Below are positions 36,837 through 45,280 of a stretch of DNA of 64,000 bases, in pieces; positions within the stretch are counted from its first letter, which is position 1, and the number at the start of each line of letters is the position of its first letter. The stretch spans positions 62,001 through 126,000 of the forward strand of contig NZ_JQLW01000006.1 in the NCBI RefSeq assembly GCF_000744415.1, given 5' to 3'. Both the position numbers and the translations under genes were made by a program. Below the pieces are notes generated by a model. That model ran no database searches, was not told where the DNA came from, and was given only the letters and a program-made list of their open reading frames with translations. Origin of the DNA: Ghiorsea bivora (lineage in GTDB: Bacteria; Pseudomonadota; Zetaproteobacteria; Mariprofundales; Mariprofundaceae).

Positions 36837-39022
36837 GCCTTTTCCTCCTCCAAACCTCGAAGTATAAGTTTATGCGGCAAACACATACAAAAACGTGTAG
36901 GAGATGCTGCAGAGACCAACATTAAGGTACCATCATGTTCTTCAGTAATACGTTGTGCAATCGCCAAACCTAAACCACTACCATCCCTCTTGGTTGAAAA
37001 GTACGGCTCAAACATATGCTTTTGTGTTTTTTCATCAATACCAGGGCCTTCATCTTGCACATAAAACTTGGTATCATCTTCTGTAACCTCAACATAAACA
37101 CGCACAGGCGTTTTTGTAGCCAGCGCATTATCAATCAAGTTAATCAACACCTGCCGCACCTGATCGGGGTCACAACATACTTCCCCTTCGGGTAAACCCT
37201 CAAATGTAACATTCTGATATGCACTGTATAACTCTCGCAAATCTTGCAGTAATGAACGAATACTTACCACTTCAGTTCTCGGTTTGGGTAAGGTTGCCAA
37301 ATTCGAGAAATCAGCCAACAAACGCTGCAAACGTTCAACTTGGGTAATCACAGCTTTGGTACACGTATCAAAGATCTCAACAGGATCTACCTGTGAACGA
37401 AAACGCCGCTGTAGGCGTTCGGTTGAAAGTTTAATCGGTGTTAGCGGGTTCTTAATTTCATGCGCCAAGCGTTGCGCAACTTCTGACCATGCCTGATGTT
37501 TTTGTGCTTCCGCCAACTGTGTCACATCATCAAAAACCAACAACCATCCAGAAAAAAGCTGATCCTCTTGTTTGCCTAACACTGTACCTCTGGCAAGAAT
37601 TTTAATGGTTTGAAAACCATGGAAAAGTTCAATTTCATGTTGCAAGCTGTCCAAACCTTGGGTTTGCAAGGTTCTAAAGAAATTTAATACTGGTGCCAAA
37701 TGAACTTCTGAGAAATCAAAAATCGAAACTTTCTTTTGCGTGGATTCAGGAATAACCAACAGCTCTTGGCAAGCTTGATTCATCAACCGAATATCACCAC
37801 TTTGATCCAATAAAATTACGCCACTTTGCAAATTAGATAGCAGATTTTCCAATACGTATTGACGTTGGCGACTGCTAACCAATGCCCCTGTCAATTCTTC
37901 TTGTGTTTGTTGTAACATTTCCATATTTTGCCGAAGTTTTGCTGTCATACTATTAAATGAACGCGCCAATGAACCCAGCTCATCCTCTGCATGTACAGGC
38001 ACCAACACATCAAACTCACCTGCTTCTACTCTTTTTAAAGCCAAAGCTAATTCTTCAATGGGTGTGGTGAGCTTGCGTGCAAAGAACAAAGCTAACAAAC
38101 CTGCAATACATGTGATGAGCACCATGGCTATCATTAAGGTGTGCGTAAATATTTCCTGAATACCTTGTCTATGCCGTTCAAGCTCTCGATATGATTTATA
38201 ATCAGATTCTATACTTCGTGCACTCAAGGTCACTTCATCAGGCAAACGAATTTCCGCACGCAACAAAGCGACAAAACGCTGCTGCATGTACAAAGGCAAA
38301 TAACCCACAACATATTCACCGCTTTTACGTACTTCATGCTCAACAGCTTGCCTACCTAAAACCTTACTCAACCTTGCCGTATCCGACAGGTCACGAATTT
38401 TTAAATCACTAAATTGTTGTCCTGCAACCTGCTTACTTGCCACCGCAATCAAACGCTCTGACACATCAAAAAGCTCCACTTTATGCCAGCCATATTGGTC
38501 AATCAGTTTACCCAAATGCTGACTAATCAACATCGTGCCTAATGGCTGTGTAACAATCTCAAGTGGAAAGTCATCATCTTGTGCCACTTGTGATAATGAC
38601 AATTCCATATCTGACTCCGCCCCAGAGTAAAAGCCCTGCGCCAAACTCATGGCTTTGTCCAATAAGGTATCAACCCGAACATCAAACCAGACATCAAGAC
38701 CCTTATCAATCACTTGGTTTGCTGTCAGTTGCAACAGCAACGACGGTACCAACACCATCAATACCATAGCCGCCACCAATTTTGTACGAAGGTATGAACC
38801 AGCATGTTCTTCTTTGCTTGATTTTAATCGATAAATCCCAACCAAAAAGAAAACAACAGCTAATACAAAAAATAAAAAAACAGTTAACCAGTTCAGAAAA
38901 CTCGGCCCAAATTGATCATGACTAGGCCAAGACAAGATACCTACTGTCAATAATAATACTGCAACAACAAAAGGCACCCAAACAAGGGGTTTCAACCTAC
39001 CCCTATGCAAAACCTCACTCAT
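36833..39022 (-). CDS. ntrY: NtrY-like sensor histidine kinase
   Basis: The 729-residue protein has membrane helices at about residues 14-31, 44-62 and 83-100, a periplasmic sensor segment (about 105-295), a fourth helix (about 300-322), HAMP (about 318-370), a PAS domain (about 390-500) and the kinase core. The H-box WSEVAQRLAHEIKNPLTPIKLS is the signature of NtrY. N-box INLIDNALATK, G1 VQDEGPGID and G2 GSGLGLAIAQRI are intact. The partner gene ntrX overlaps by four bases. NtrYX systems elsewhere respond to nitrogen or redox/oxygen conditions; the signal here is unknown. It overlaps the DUF4390 gene by eight bases. Confidence 0.92.
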   Translation of the reverse strand: MSEVLHRGRLKPLVWVPFVVAVLLLTVGILSWPSHDQFGPSFLNWLTVFLFFVLAVVFFLVGIYRLKSSKEEHAGSYLRTKLVAAMVLMVLVPSLLLQLTANQVIDKGLDVWFDVRVDTLLDKAMSLAQGFYSGAESDMELSLSQVAQDDDFPLEIVTQPLGTMLISQHLGKLIDQYGWHKVELFDVSERLIAVASKQVAGQQFSDLKIRDLSDTARLSKVLGRQAVEHEVRKSGEYVVGYLPLYMQQRFVALLRAEIRLPDEVTLSARSIESDYKSYRELERHRQGIQEIFTHTLMIAMVLITCIAGLLALFFARKLTTPIEELALALKRVEAGEFDVLVPVHAEDELGSLARSFNSMTAKLRQNMEMLQQTQEELTGALVSSRQRQYVLENLLSNLQSGVILLDQSGDIRLMNQACQELLVIPESTQKKVSIFDFSEVHLAPVLNFFRTLQTQGLDSLQHEIELFHGFQTIKILARGTVLGKQEDQLFSGWLLVFDDVTQLAEAQKHQAWSEVAQRLAHEIKNPLTPIKLSTERLQRRFRSQVDPVEIFDTCTKAVITQVERLQRLLADFSNLATLPKPRTEVVSIRSLLQDLRELYSAYQNVTFEGLPEGEVCCDPDQVRQVLINLIDNALATKTPVRVYVEVTEDDTKFYVQDEGPGIDEKTQKHMFEPYFSTKRDGSGLGLAIAQRITEEHDGTLMLVSAASPTRFCMCLPHKLILRGLEEEKA

Positions 39023-39569
39023 GCTTTAAACCTTGTGCTGGCAAAACAAGCTCAACTGTACCCATATCCACGCCTCCGAGAATATCAGCAAACCAACCTT
39101 TACTGCCTTGTTCACCCTCATATATATACAATTGGGTTTCTAAATAAAACTTTTCTTGCCCATCTAAAATAGACACATCCACGACTGCCGCATGATGCAT
39201 TTCCGTTAAAAATCGCATAGCAACATGTACATTTCTTGTATAATGCACCACACCACTGCTCAAGTCTCGCATCAACCAACGTTTGGTCACCAAATCAGGG
39301 ATAACTTGGCGCCCCAAACGTACGCTAGCCACTGATTTATCCAACCAAAACCGTTGTTTACGCAATACATCAAACTGCCAAAATACAGTCAGCGAAGAAC
39401 CGCCAGCCAAAACATTCAGCACGTATGCTTCTTGATTAAAAGTCTGAACATCGCAATAAACCACACCATCCTCAATATGGACATGCGTTTCTTTGTTTAG
39501 ATTTTCTTTTGCTTCTAACGGTGTCCATGTAAAACACACACATAAAAGGTATATCAATACGCGTAACAT
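39015..39569 (-). CDS. Secreted DUF4390-family protein
   Basis: From the ATG at 39569 the protein is 184 residues with a signal peptide (LRVLIYLLCVCFTWTPLEA). An alternative TTG start at 39605 would add 12 residues and lie one base after the pgeF stop. The mature part is beta-rich with the tryptophans and basic residues typical of DUF4390 (VFWQFDVLRKQRFWLDK, TKRWLMRDLSSGVVHYTR, VDVSILDGQEKFYLETQL). Family members are encoded just ahead of ntrY in many beta- and related proteobacteria, so a periplasmic accessory role in the NtrYX pathway is plausible but unproven. Overlaps ntrY by eight bases. Confidence 0.75.
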   Translation of the reverse strand: MLRVLIYLLCVCFTWTPLEAKENLNKETHVHIEDGVVYCDVQTFNQEAYVLNVLAGGSSLTVFWQFDVLRKQRFWLDKSVASVRLGRQVIPDLVTKRWLMRDLSSGVVHYTRNVHVAMRFLTEMHHAAVVDVSILDGQEKFYLETQLYIYEGEQGSKGWFADILGGVDMGTVELVLPAQGLKHE

Positions 39570-39606
39570 TACCGCTAGCCTAAAACGGATATTCGCGATG
39601 AGCAAC

Positions 39607-40320
39607 TTATGCCAGCATAATCATTGATAACTGACGACCTGTATCGCCTTCATCCCGCCGAAATGAATAGTATAAAGGGTCAATATGGCAAACTGTACAG
39701 TGGGATGAAGTTTCGATATTTTCAGGCTGTACACCAGCACATAAGAGTTGCTCCTGATTCACTGAAGCTAAATCTACAAAATAAGTTCCATGACGATAAA
39801 AGCTTACGTTTTGTTGACAAACATCACTAAACTTCTTGGCAACATCTGGGCTCACTTCAAAACAGCATGGACCAATAGATGGACCTAAACTTGTCACAAT
39901 TTTTTCAGCATTAGCCCCACGCTCACACATGGCTTGCACAGCTTTAAACACAGCTTGTGCCACAGTACCTTTCCAGCCTGCATGTACAGCTGCAATCACA
40001 CCAGCTTGTTGATCCGCCAAAAGTATGGGTACACAATCTGCGGTACGCACAGCTAAAGCAACACCCTGATCTGTAGCCAGCAATATATCTGCTTCTTGCT
40101 GATGCATATGACCCAAACCCGAGCAGTGTAATACTTCTGCCTTATGAGCTTGTATCACTTGATGCGGTATAGGCATATGGGTCTGATGACATAATACTTG
40201 GATATTGTGAGCCAACTTTGTTTCATCAAGCAGTGAAAAATCAGCGGTCGTTCCAGCCTCGCGATTCGTAAACACGGCTTGAACACCATGTTTCTGCAAT
40301 AACCGTGAAACATAAAACAT
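39607..40320 (-). CDS. pgeF: Peptidoglycan editing factor / multicopper polyphenol oxidase-like protein
   Basis: The 237-residue protein belongs to the YfiH/PgeF (DUF152) family. Motifs are VIQAHKAEV (His near 58), AVRTADCVPILLAD (Cys near 106), VIAAVHAGWKGTV (His near 123), GPSIGPCCFEV and the C-terminal YYSFRRDEGDTGRQLSMI. The His/Cys/His triple binds zinc or copper in the family. In E. coli PgeF keeps the peptidoglycan precursor free of L-serine; other members show adenosine deaminase or laccase-like activity. The start lies one base after the rluD stop; the rluD-yfiH pair is strongly conserved. Confidence 0.93.
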   Translation of the reverse strand: MFYVSRLLQKHGVQAVFTNREAGTTADFSLLDETKLAHNIQVLCHQTHMPIPHQVIQAHKAEVLHCSGLGHMHQQEADILLATDQGVALAVRTADCVPILLADQQAGVIAAVHAGWKGTVAQAVFKAVQAMCERGANAEKIVTSLGPSIGPCCFEVSPDVAKKFSDVCQQNVSFYRHGTYFVDLASVNQEQLLCAGVQPENIETSSHCTVCHIDPLYYSFRRDEGDTGRQLSMIMLA

Positions 40321-40321
40321 C

Positions 40322-41293
40322 TTACATCAATGTTTTTAACGCTGTATTTAACTGCGCAAGTTCATCAGGAAATGGCGCAAAACACAAAATATCTTCTTGC
40401 GTAATTGGGTGCACAAAACCTAATGTTTCCGCATGCAAAGCTTGGCGAGATAAATTTTTCAACACACTGTATGCTGGTTCCGCAATGGTTTTACTTGGAT
40501 TAAATTTACGACCGTACACTGCATCACCCAATACAGGCATACCTTCATGACTTAAATGCACCCGAATCTGATGTGTACGCCCAGTATGAAGCCGCAAACG
40601 CATGCGGCAAAAGTGTTCATCAAAACGTTGCTCTAAACTGGCGTCGGTAATCGCTACTTTTCCTTGCGGCACCACTGCCATTTTTTGTCTATTATGCGGG
40701 TGTCTACCAATCGGAAGCTCAATGCGTTTCTGCATCCAACGTGGAAAACCTCGACACCACGCAACATACTCTCGTTGCAAATCATGGTTAGCAAATAATG
40801 CAGACAAGCCTTGGTGCGCAGCTTCAGTTTTGGCAACCACCAAACTACCTGAAGTATCTTTATCTAACCGATGTACAATACCTGGTCTCTCAACACCATT
40901 AATACCAGGCAGACTTTCACAGTGATGCAACAAAGCATGCACCAATGTACCCGTATCATGACCATGAGAAGGATGAACAACCATACCCGCAGGTTTATTG
41001 ACTACAATAAGGTATTCATCCTCAAATAATACATCCAGTGGTATATCTTCTGGTTGCAAGTCCATGGCTTGAGCCACAGGGATGTCAGCAAGAAAAACAT
41101 CGCCTTCCATCACTTTTACCGACCGCTTCAAGCGTTGTTTTTTTGCACCAGACTGCCAAATACAACCTTCATCCAATAACTGTTGAATACGCACCCTTGT
41201 TAATCCAGACAGGGCTGTTAAAGCCGCATCCAAACGTTTCCCATGCCACTCACTAGGAATATCCCACGTGACTACATTCTTATCCGAAGTCAC
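40322..41293 (-). CDS. rluD: Ribosomal large subunit pseudouridine synthase D
   Basis: The 323-residue protein has an N-terminal S4 RNA-binding domain (about 17-75, RLDAALTALSGLTRVRIQQLLDEG) and the RluA-family catalytic domain with HRLDKDTSG (Asp144 as nucleophile), the RTHQIRVHLS motif near 250 and LGDAVYGRKF. It modifies helix 69 of 23S rRNA (positions equivalent to 1911, 1915 and 1917). The order rluD-pgeF supports RluD over other RluA members. It lies three bases after the rne stop. Confidence 0.92.
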   Translation of the reverse strand: MTSDKNVVTWDIPSEWHGKRLDAALTALSGLTRVRIQQLLDEGCIWQSGAKKQRLKRSVKVMEGDVFLADIPVAQAMDLQPEDIPLDVLFEDEYLIVVNKPAGMVVHPSHGHDTGTLVHALLHHCESLPGINGVERPGIVHRLDKDTSGSLVVAKTEAAHQGLSALFANHDLQREYVAWCRGFPRWMQKRIELPIGRHPHNRQKMAVVPQGKVAITDASLEQRFDEHFCRMRLRLHTGRTHQIRVHLSHEGMPVLGDAVYGRKFNPSKTIAEPAYSVLKNLSRQALHAETLGFVHPITQEDILCFAPFPDELAQLNTALKTLM

Positions 41294-41296
41294 AAC

Positions 41297-43267
41297 TTAT
41301 ACTTCTGTCGTAGTTGACGGCTCTTTTTTCGGTTGCGCGGCAGCAGTATTATTTTTCTTTTGATTATTTTGCTGCTGGTTGTTTTGCGTCTGATCGTTCT
41401 GTTGTTGAGCACCTTGCTGTTGACCCGCTTTATCTTTTGCTGGGCGACGACGACGACGACGGCGACGCTTTTGCCCTTCTTCGCCTTCAGTTTTGGTCGG
41501 TTTTTCCTGTTTTACATCCACTTTTACCGCAGGTTTATTCTTTTTCGTACGATTGGGTGTACGTTTGCGTTTGCGTGAAGTGTTTTTATGCTTCACCTCT
41601 GGTTTATCTTCTTTTTTCTCACCAAAAAGTTTATCTAAAAGCGCCTTAAACCAACCCACTTTAACAGCCTTCACAATCGGTTGTGGAATACCTACCACGG
41701 GTTTCATCGGTTTAAGCTTGCGAGCAACACGCTGAGGTTTTTTGCCTTTCATTGTATCTTCAAGCATTTCCAAACGGTCTTGGTTATCATCACGCCAATG
41801 TCGTTCGATACGGTAGTGTGGAATCATCAAATCGGGGCGGATTTGCAAAGAAATCTGCACATCATGATTTTCTTCAATGCGGGCAATATAGTCCCGCTTA
41901 TTATTCATCAGGTATTCACCTGTTTCCGATGGCACTTGAACCACAAGCTTGGGTTTTTTGCCTTTTTCAGCCAAATCTTCCATGCGCGTCAACATTTGTA
42001 ACGCCATAGACTCAACCGTCAGAATAGAACCACGACCTTGGCAACGCGGACATGTTTCCGTTGTTGTTTCACGCACCGAAGGATGCAAACGCTGACGTGA
42101 CATTTCCAACAGACCAAAGCGTGAAATACGTGCAAATTGCACTCTGGCTTTGTCTGCAGCTGTGGCACTGCGCAATTCTTCTTCAACTTGTTGACCATGT
42201 TTTCGGTTTGCCATATCGATAAAATCAACCACAACCAAACCACCAATATCTCGAATGCGAAGTTGGCGCGCAATTTCACGCGCAGCCTCAAGATTGGTAT
42301 CCAAGGCTGTGTCATCAATATGTTTACGCCCTGTGGAGCGCGATGAGTTCACATCTACTGCAGTTAAAGCTTCCGTGGGGTCAAATACAATAGAGCCACC
42401 CGACGGCAAACGAATCTCACGTTCATGAATTTGTTCACATTGGCTTTCAATACCATATTGGCGGAAAATAGGTTTTTTACCCCTATATAGTTTTACTAAT
42501 TTCTCTTTGCCTGGTAATACCGCATGCACAAAGTTTTTGGTGCGGGTATAAACCTCATGGTTATCCACCCAGATCTCATGAATATCATCACTAAAATGAT
42601 CACGTATGGCACGGGTTGCCATGTCTCCTTCCAAATAAATCAATGAAGGTGATGGTGCTGTGCCACTTTTGATACGAATTTCATCCCACAAACGTTGTAA
42701 ATACGAATAATCACGTTCCAAAGCTTCCAGCTTTTGGTCACGTCCTGCAGTACGAACAATCAAACCCATATTATCAGGCACATTCAATTGCGATAAAATT
42801 TCTTTAAGTGCACGACGCACATCTTCTGGAAGTTTACGTGAAATACCACCGCGCTCTGTATTTGGGCTCAATACCAAATAACGGCCAGCCAACGATAAAT
42901 ACGTGGTTAAAGCAGCACCTTTATTACCGCGCTCTTCCTTTACCACCTGCACCAATACTGATTGTTTTGGTTCTAATACATCTTGAATATTTACGTTGCG
43001 TGGATCTTGGGTTTTATCAACACCATCTTTCCAATAGTCCGGATGAATTTCGCTTAGTGGCATAAAACCTTGGCGCAACGCACCATATTCTACAAATGCG
43101 GCCTGCAAGCTGGCTTCAACTTTGGTGATGGTTCCTTTATAAATATTGCCCTTGGTTAGGACTTTGTGCGTGGATTCTATGTCTAGTTCTTGTAAAAAGT
43201 CATCTTCGACAATAGCAACACGGCTTTCTTCCTCGTGTGAGGCGTTGATCAACATCAACTTCTTCAT
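41297..43267 (-). CDS. rne: Ribonuclease E/G family endoribonuclease (RNase E-like)
   Basis: From the ATG at 43267 (AAGGA ahead, matching the family start MKKLMLINASHEEESRVAIV) the protein is 656 residues. Order: split RNase H-like part, S1 domain (about 37-125, GNIYKGTITKVEASLQAAFVEYG), 5'-sensor, DNase I-like catalytic part with the metal-binding Asp in LTAVDVNSSRSTG and the second in VVDFIDM, and the zinc link ETCPRCQG. After about residue 500 comes a basic, then glutamine/asparagine-rich tail that includes an eight-arginine run. It is longer than RNase G but lacks the full E. coli scaffold. A 21-codon upstream extension is not expected to be translated. Divergent from rluC, as in E. coli. 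Confidence 0.93.
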   Translation of the reverse strand: MKKLMLINASHEEESRVAIVEDDFLQELDIESTHKVLTKGNIYKGTITKVEASLQAAFVEYGALRQGFMPLSEIHPDYWKDGVDKTQDPRNVNIQDVLEPKQSVLVQVVKEERGNKGAALTTYLSLAGRYLVLSPNTERGGISRKLPEDVRRALKEILSQLNVPDNMGLIVRTAGRDQKLEALERDYSYLQRLWDEIRIKSGTAPSPSLIYLEGDMATRAIRDHFSDDIHEIWVDNHEVYTRTKNFVHAVLPGKEKLVKLYRGKKPIFRQYGIESQCEQIHEREIRLPSGGSIVFDPTEALTAVDVNSSRSTGRKHIDDTALDTNLEAAREIARQLRIRDIGGLVVVDFIDMANRKHGQQVEEELRSATAADKARVQFARISRFGLLEMSRQRLHPSVRETTTETCPRCQGRGSILTVESMALQMLTRMEDLAEKGKKPKLVVQVPSETGEYLMNNKRDYIARIEENHDVQISLQIRPDLMIPHYRIERHWRDDNQDRLEMLEDTMKGKKPQRVARKLKPMKPVVGIPQPIVKAVKVGWFKALLDKLFGEKKEDKPEVKHKNTSRKRKRTPNRTKKNKPAVKVDVKQEKPTKTEGEEGQKRRRRRRRRPAKDKAGQQQGAQQQNDQTQNNQQQNNQKKNNTAAAQPKKEPSTTTEV

Positions 43268-43268
43268 T

Positions 43269-43284
43269 GCGGTTCCTTTACCGC
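43269..43284 (-). promoter_or_regulatory. Hairpin presenting the rne ribosome-binding site in its loop
   Basis: On the minus strand GCGGT and ACCGC form a 5-bp stem around the loop AAAGGA, which holds the Shine-Dalgarno; the ATG begins two bases after the stem. Such a structure could limit ribosome access and offer a cleavage target, fitting the known autoregulation of RNase E through its 5' untranslated region. The stem is short, so the effect is inferred. Confidence 0.45.
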
Positions 43285-43425
43285 TGACAGTATAAACCTT
43301 TGAAACAACACAAGTTATTGTGATATCCAAAGCATATTTTAATTGTCACCCCAACCAAGTATTTGCACACAACAAACACCAAACTCGGGTTAAAATCTGT
43401 ATCTATTTAAGACCGTCAGGCGGCT

Positions 43426-43454
43426 TTTATATTTATTTACTGTACATCGCTCAA
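43426..43454 (-). promoter_or_regulatory. Candidate rne promoter
   Basis: Minus strand: TTGAGC (43449-43454) and TATAAA (43426-43431) are separated by exactly 17 bases. The -10 matches the consensus at 5 of 6 positions, the -35 at 4 of 6. A start near 43419 would give an untranslated leader of about 150 bases, long as is usual for rne. The rest of the 387-base spacer up to the rluC start holds the inverted repeat at 43471-43497 and no supported gene. Confidence 0.5.
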
Positions 43455-43470
43455 CACGGCGTTGGCTAAG

Positions 43471-43497
43471 GTGAGTCCCCTAAGAAAAATGACTCAC
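43471..43497. repeat. Inverted repeat in the rne-rluC divergent spacer
   Basis: GTGAGTC (43471-43477) and GACTCAC (43491-43497) are exact complements separated by 13 bases. It lies 17 bases upstream of the candidate rne -35 box and 158 bases ahead of the rluC start, so it may be an operator for either gene, or a hairpin in an rluC leader. No family of regulator is recognised. Confidence 0.4.
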
Positions 43498-43654
43498 TCT
43501 CCGTAAATATCGTCTGAACGAAGCGACTAACTTCTCAAGTTGCATGTTTAGCACCCTTGTTTTCAAACCGATACGCGACACATTACTCGCTATATATCGC
43601 CACACACGCGGAACACATGTACAATCTGCCCCATTAAAGCAAATAGGAGCCACT

Positions 43655-44608
43655 TTGGCAAGTTCAGAGCTAAAAAACGAAAAGAAACCCCACCTTATTA
43701 TTGATAAAAATGAGGATAATAGCCGTATTGACCGCGTACTTTGCCGCCTGCTAGGGCAGGAAAAGCGTACCCTTATTTTGCGCTTGATCCGAAAAGGAAA
43801 CGTAAGGGTCAATAGCAAACGTATTAAACCCGAGTTTCGTGTTCATGAAGGCGACAGTGTATTTTTACCCGCCAGCCTGCGTCCTGATGCCCCTGAACAA
43901 CAAGCTCAAACATTTATGCCAACCATCAAAAACTTAATCACCCTTTATGAAGATGATGATTTACTGATCATTGATAAACAGGCAGGCATTGTTGTACATG
44001 GCGGCAGTGGTCATGATGTAGGGCTGGTTGAACGCCTTAAAGTACAACTCAACTTGCCAGAATTACGCTTGGCACACCGCCTAGATAGAGATACCAGTGG
44101 ATGTTTATTACTGGCCAAAAACCTAAAAACCTTACGCAAACTTACCGAAAGTTTTCGTAATCGTGATGCCCACAAAACATATCTCGCTTGGGTAGCAGGA
44201 CACCCCTACCCTTATGCAGGACGCATGCAGTCCAAACTACTTAAAGGTGTGACCCAAAGTGGTGAGCGTATGGTTGTGGATTCTGAACATGGGCAAGAAG
44301 CCATCACTGATCTACAAACCGTATTGTTGCGTGAACATGCAGACTGGCGGTACAGCTTGGTTGCATTACAGCCGCACAGCGGAAGAACCCATCAACTGCG
44401 TGTACAGCTACAACAAGAGGGACATGCTATCTTGGGCGACCCCAAATACGCAGAAAAAGGCGACCTTAAACATTACAAAACTATCAAAGGAAAAGGTTTA
44501 GCTTTGCATGCTTGGCGACTTCGTTTTGAACACCCAAGTACAGGAAAAATATTAGAATGTCGTGCGCCTTGGCCTAAGCGTTGGGCGCACTTCAAAAAAG
44601 AGACCTAA
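43655..44608 (+). CDS. rluC: Ribosomal large subunit pseudouridine synthase C
   Basis: From a TTG at 43655 with a perfect AGGAG five bases ahead the protein is 317 residues, near the usual RluC length, and the nucleophile in HRLDRDTSG becomes Asp144. An S4 domain (about 20-75) precedes the RluA-type catalytic domain with SGRTHQLRVQL and LGDPKYAEKG. The open frame extends upstream to an ATG at 43544, but those 37 residues have no family counterpart. It modifies 23S rRNA positions equivalent to 955, 2504 and 2580. Head-to-head with rne, as in E. coli, which favours RluC over RluD. Confidence 0.9.
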   Translation: MASSELKNEKKPHLIIDKNEDNSRIDRVLCRLLGQEKRTLILRLIRKGNVRVNSKRIKPEFRVHEGDSVFLPASLRPDAPEQQAQTFMPTIKNLITLYEDDDLLIIDKQAGIVVHGGSGHDVGLVERLKVQLNLPELRLAHRLDRDTSGCLLLAKNLKTLRKLTESFRNRDAHKTYLAWVAGHPYPYAGRMQSKLLKGVTQSGERMVVDSEHGQEAITDLQTVLLREHADWRYSLVALQPHSGRTHQLRVQLQQEGHAILGDPKYAEKGDLKHYKTIKGKGLALHAWRLRFEHPSTGKILECRAPWPKRWAHFKKET

Positions 44609-44694
44609 GGAAGTTCTGAACAAACCATGAACTCGCATCTTGCGCCCAAAGCATTCAAAATCTGCTTCTCTCAAACTTATTCAGAGCTTCCTTA
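44606..44694. repeat. 89-bp element with 18-bp imperfect terminal inverted repeats (MITE- or REP-like)
   Basis: The left end TAAGGAAGTTCTGAACAA and the complement of the right end, TAAGGAAGCTCTGAATAA, agree at 16 of 18 bases. The interior (about 53 bases) has no open frame. The element exactly fills the space between the convergent genes rluC and the RRM protein, and its first three bases are the rluC stop codon TAA. The right terminus resembles the end of the element at 61345-61497 (AAGGAAGC then CTGA). It may act as a bidirectional terminator or be a small non-autonomous mobile repeat. Confidence 0.5.
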
Positions 44695-44699
44695 AAAGT

Positions 44700-45152
44700 T
44701 TACTTCTTATCTTTGGCTTCGTTCACGCGAAGCTTGCGACCTGCAAACTCTTCGCCATTAAGCACTAAAGCTGCTTTCACATCGCCAGCCGAACCCATTT
44801 CTACAAAACCATAACCTTTGGGGCGGCGACTAGGGCCACCACGAACCAAACGCACAGAAACAACCGTACCATAAGTTTCAAACAAACGTTGTACTTCTTC
44901 TTCACGCGCTTTAAATGGGATATTACCCACATACAACACATTTGTATTATTATGTTTCACTTTTGAACTCGAGCGACATGGACCGCCACCAAATGCCCAG
45001 GCACCCAATAAAAAGCCAATCACTAAACCCGATGCCAACACTGAACCTACAGGTATTTCTTGGTTCAAACCTACCATAGGGCCAACAAAATAACCAATCA
45101 AACCCAATGCAATTGCCATCGCAATACCTTTACTTACACAACCAATATTCAT
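44700..45152 (-). CDS. Membrane-anchored RRM RNA-binding protein
   Basis: From the ATG at 45152 (GGAG nine bases ahead) the protein is 150 residues. Two hydrophobic segments (about 8-26 and 37-57, with GPMVGLNQEIPVGS between) are followed by a short polar linker and a complete RRM domain from about residue 70: RNP2 LYVGNI, RNP1 KGYGFVEM, ending in RKLRVNEAKDK. Bacterial RRM proteins are usually short soluble proteins of the Rbp type; a tethered one would sit at the inner face of the membrane and bind RNA there. An upstream in-frame extension of 21 residues has no ribosome-binding site. Target RNAs unknown. Confidence 0.85.
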   Translation of the reverse strand: MNIGCVSKGIAMAIALGLIGYFVGPMVGLNQEIPVGSVLASGLVIGFLLGAWAFGGGPCRSSSKVKHNNTNVLYVGNIPFKAREEEVQRLFETYGTVVSVRLVRGGPSRRPKGYGFVEMGSAGDVKAALVLNGEEFAGRKLRVNEAKDKK

Positions 45153-45280
45153 AAAAAAACACTCCAAAAAGGGATACAACCCTGAAAAATATGGGCGCAA
45201 CCTGCCAATTTTCACTAAAGAAACAACAAGATTGATATGAACCTTTTGCTATCACTTACGTTTTACATAAGTTTTCGACC

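Noticed and set aside
43544-43654. In-frame 37-codon extension of rluC from an ATG
   Set aside because: No ribosome-binding site, no family counterpart, and a TTG at 43655 with perfect AGGAG gives the normal length and catalytic residue number.
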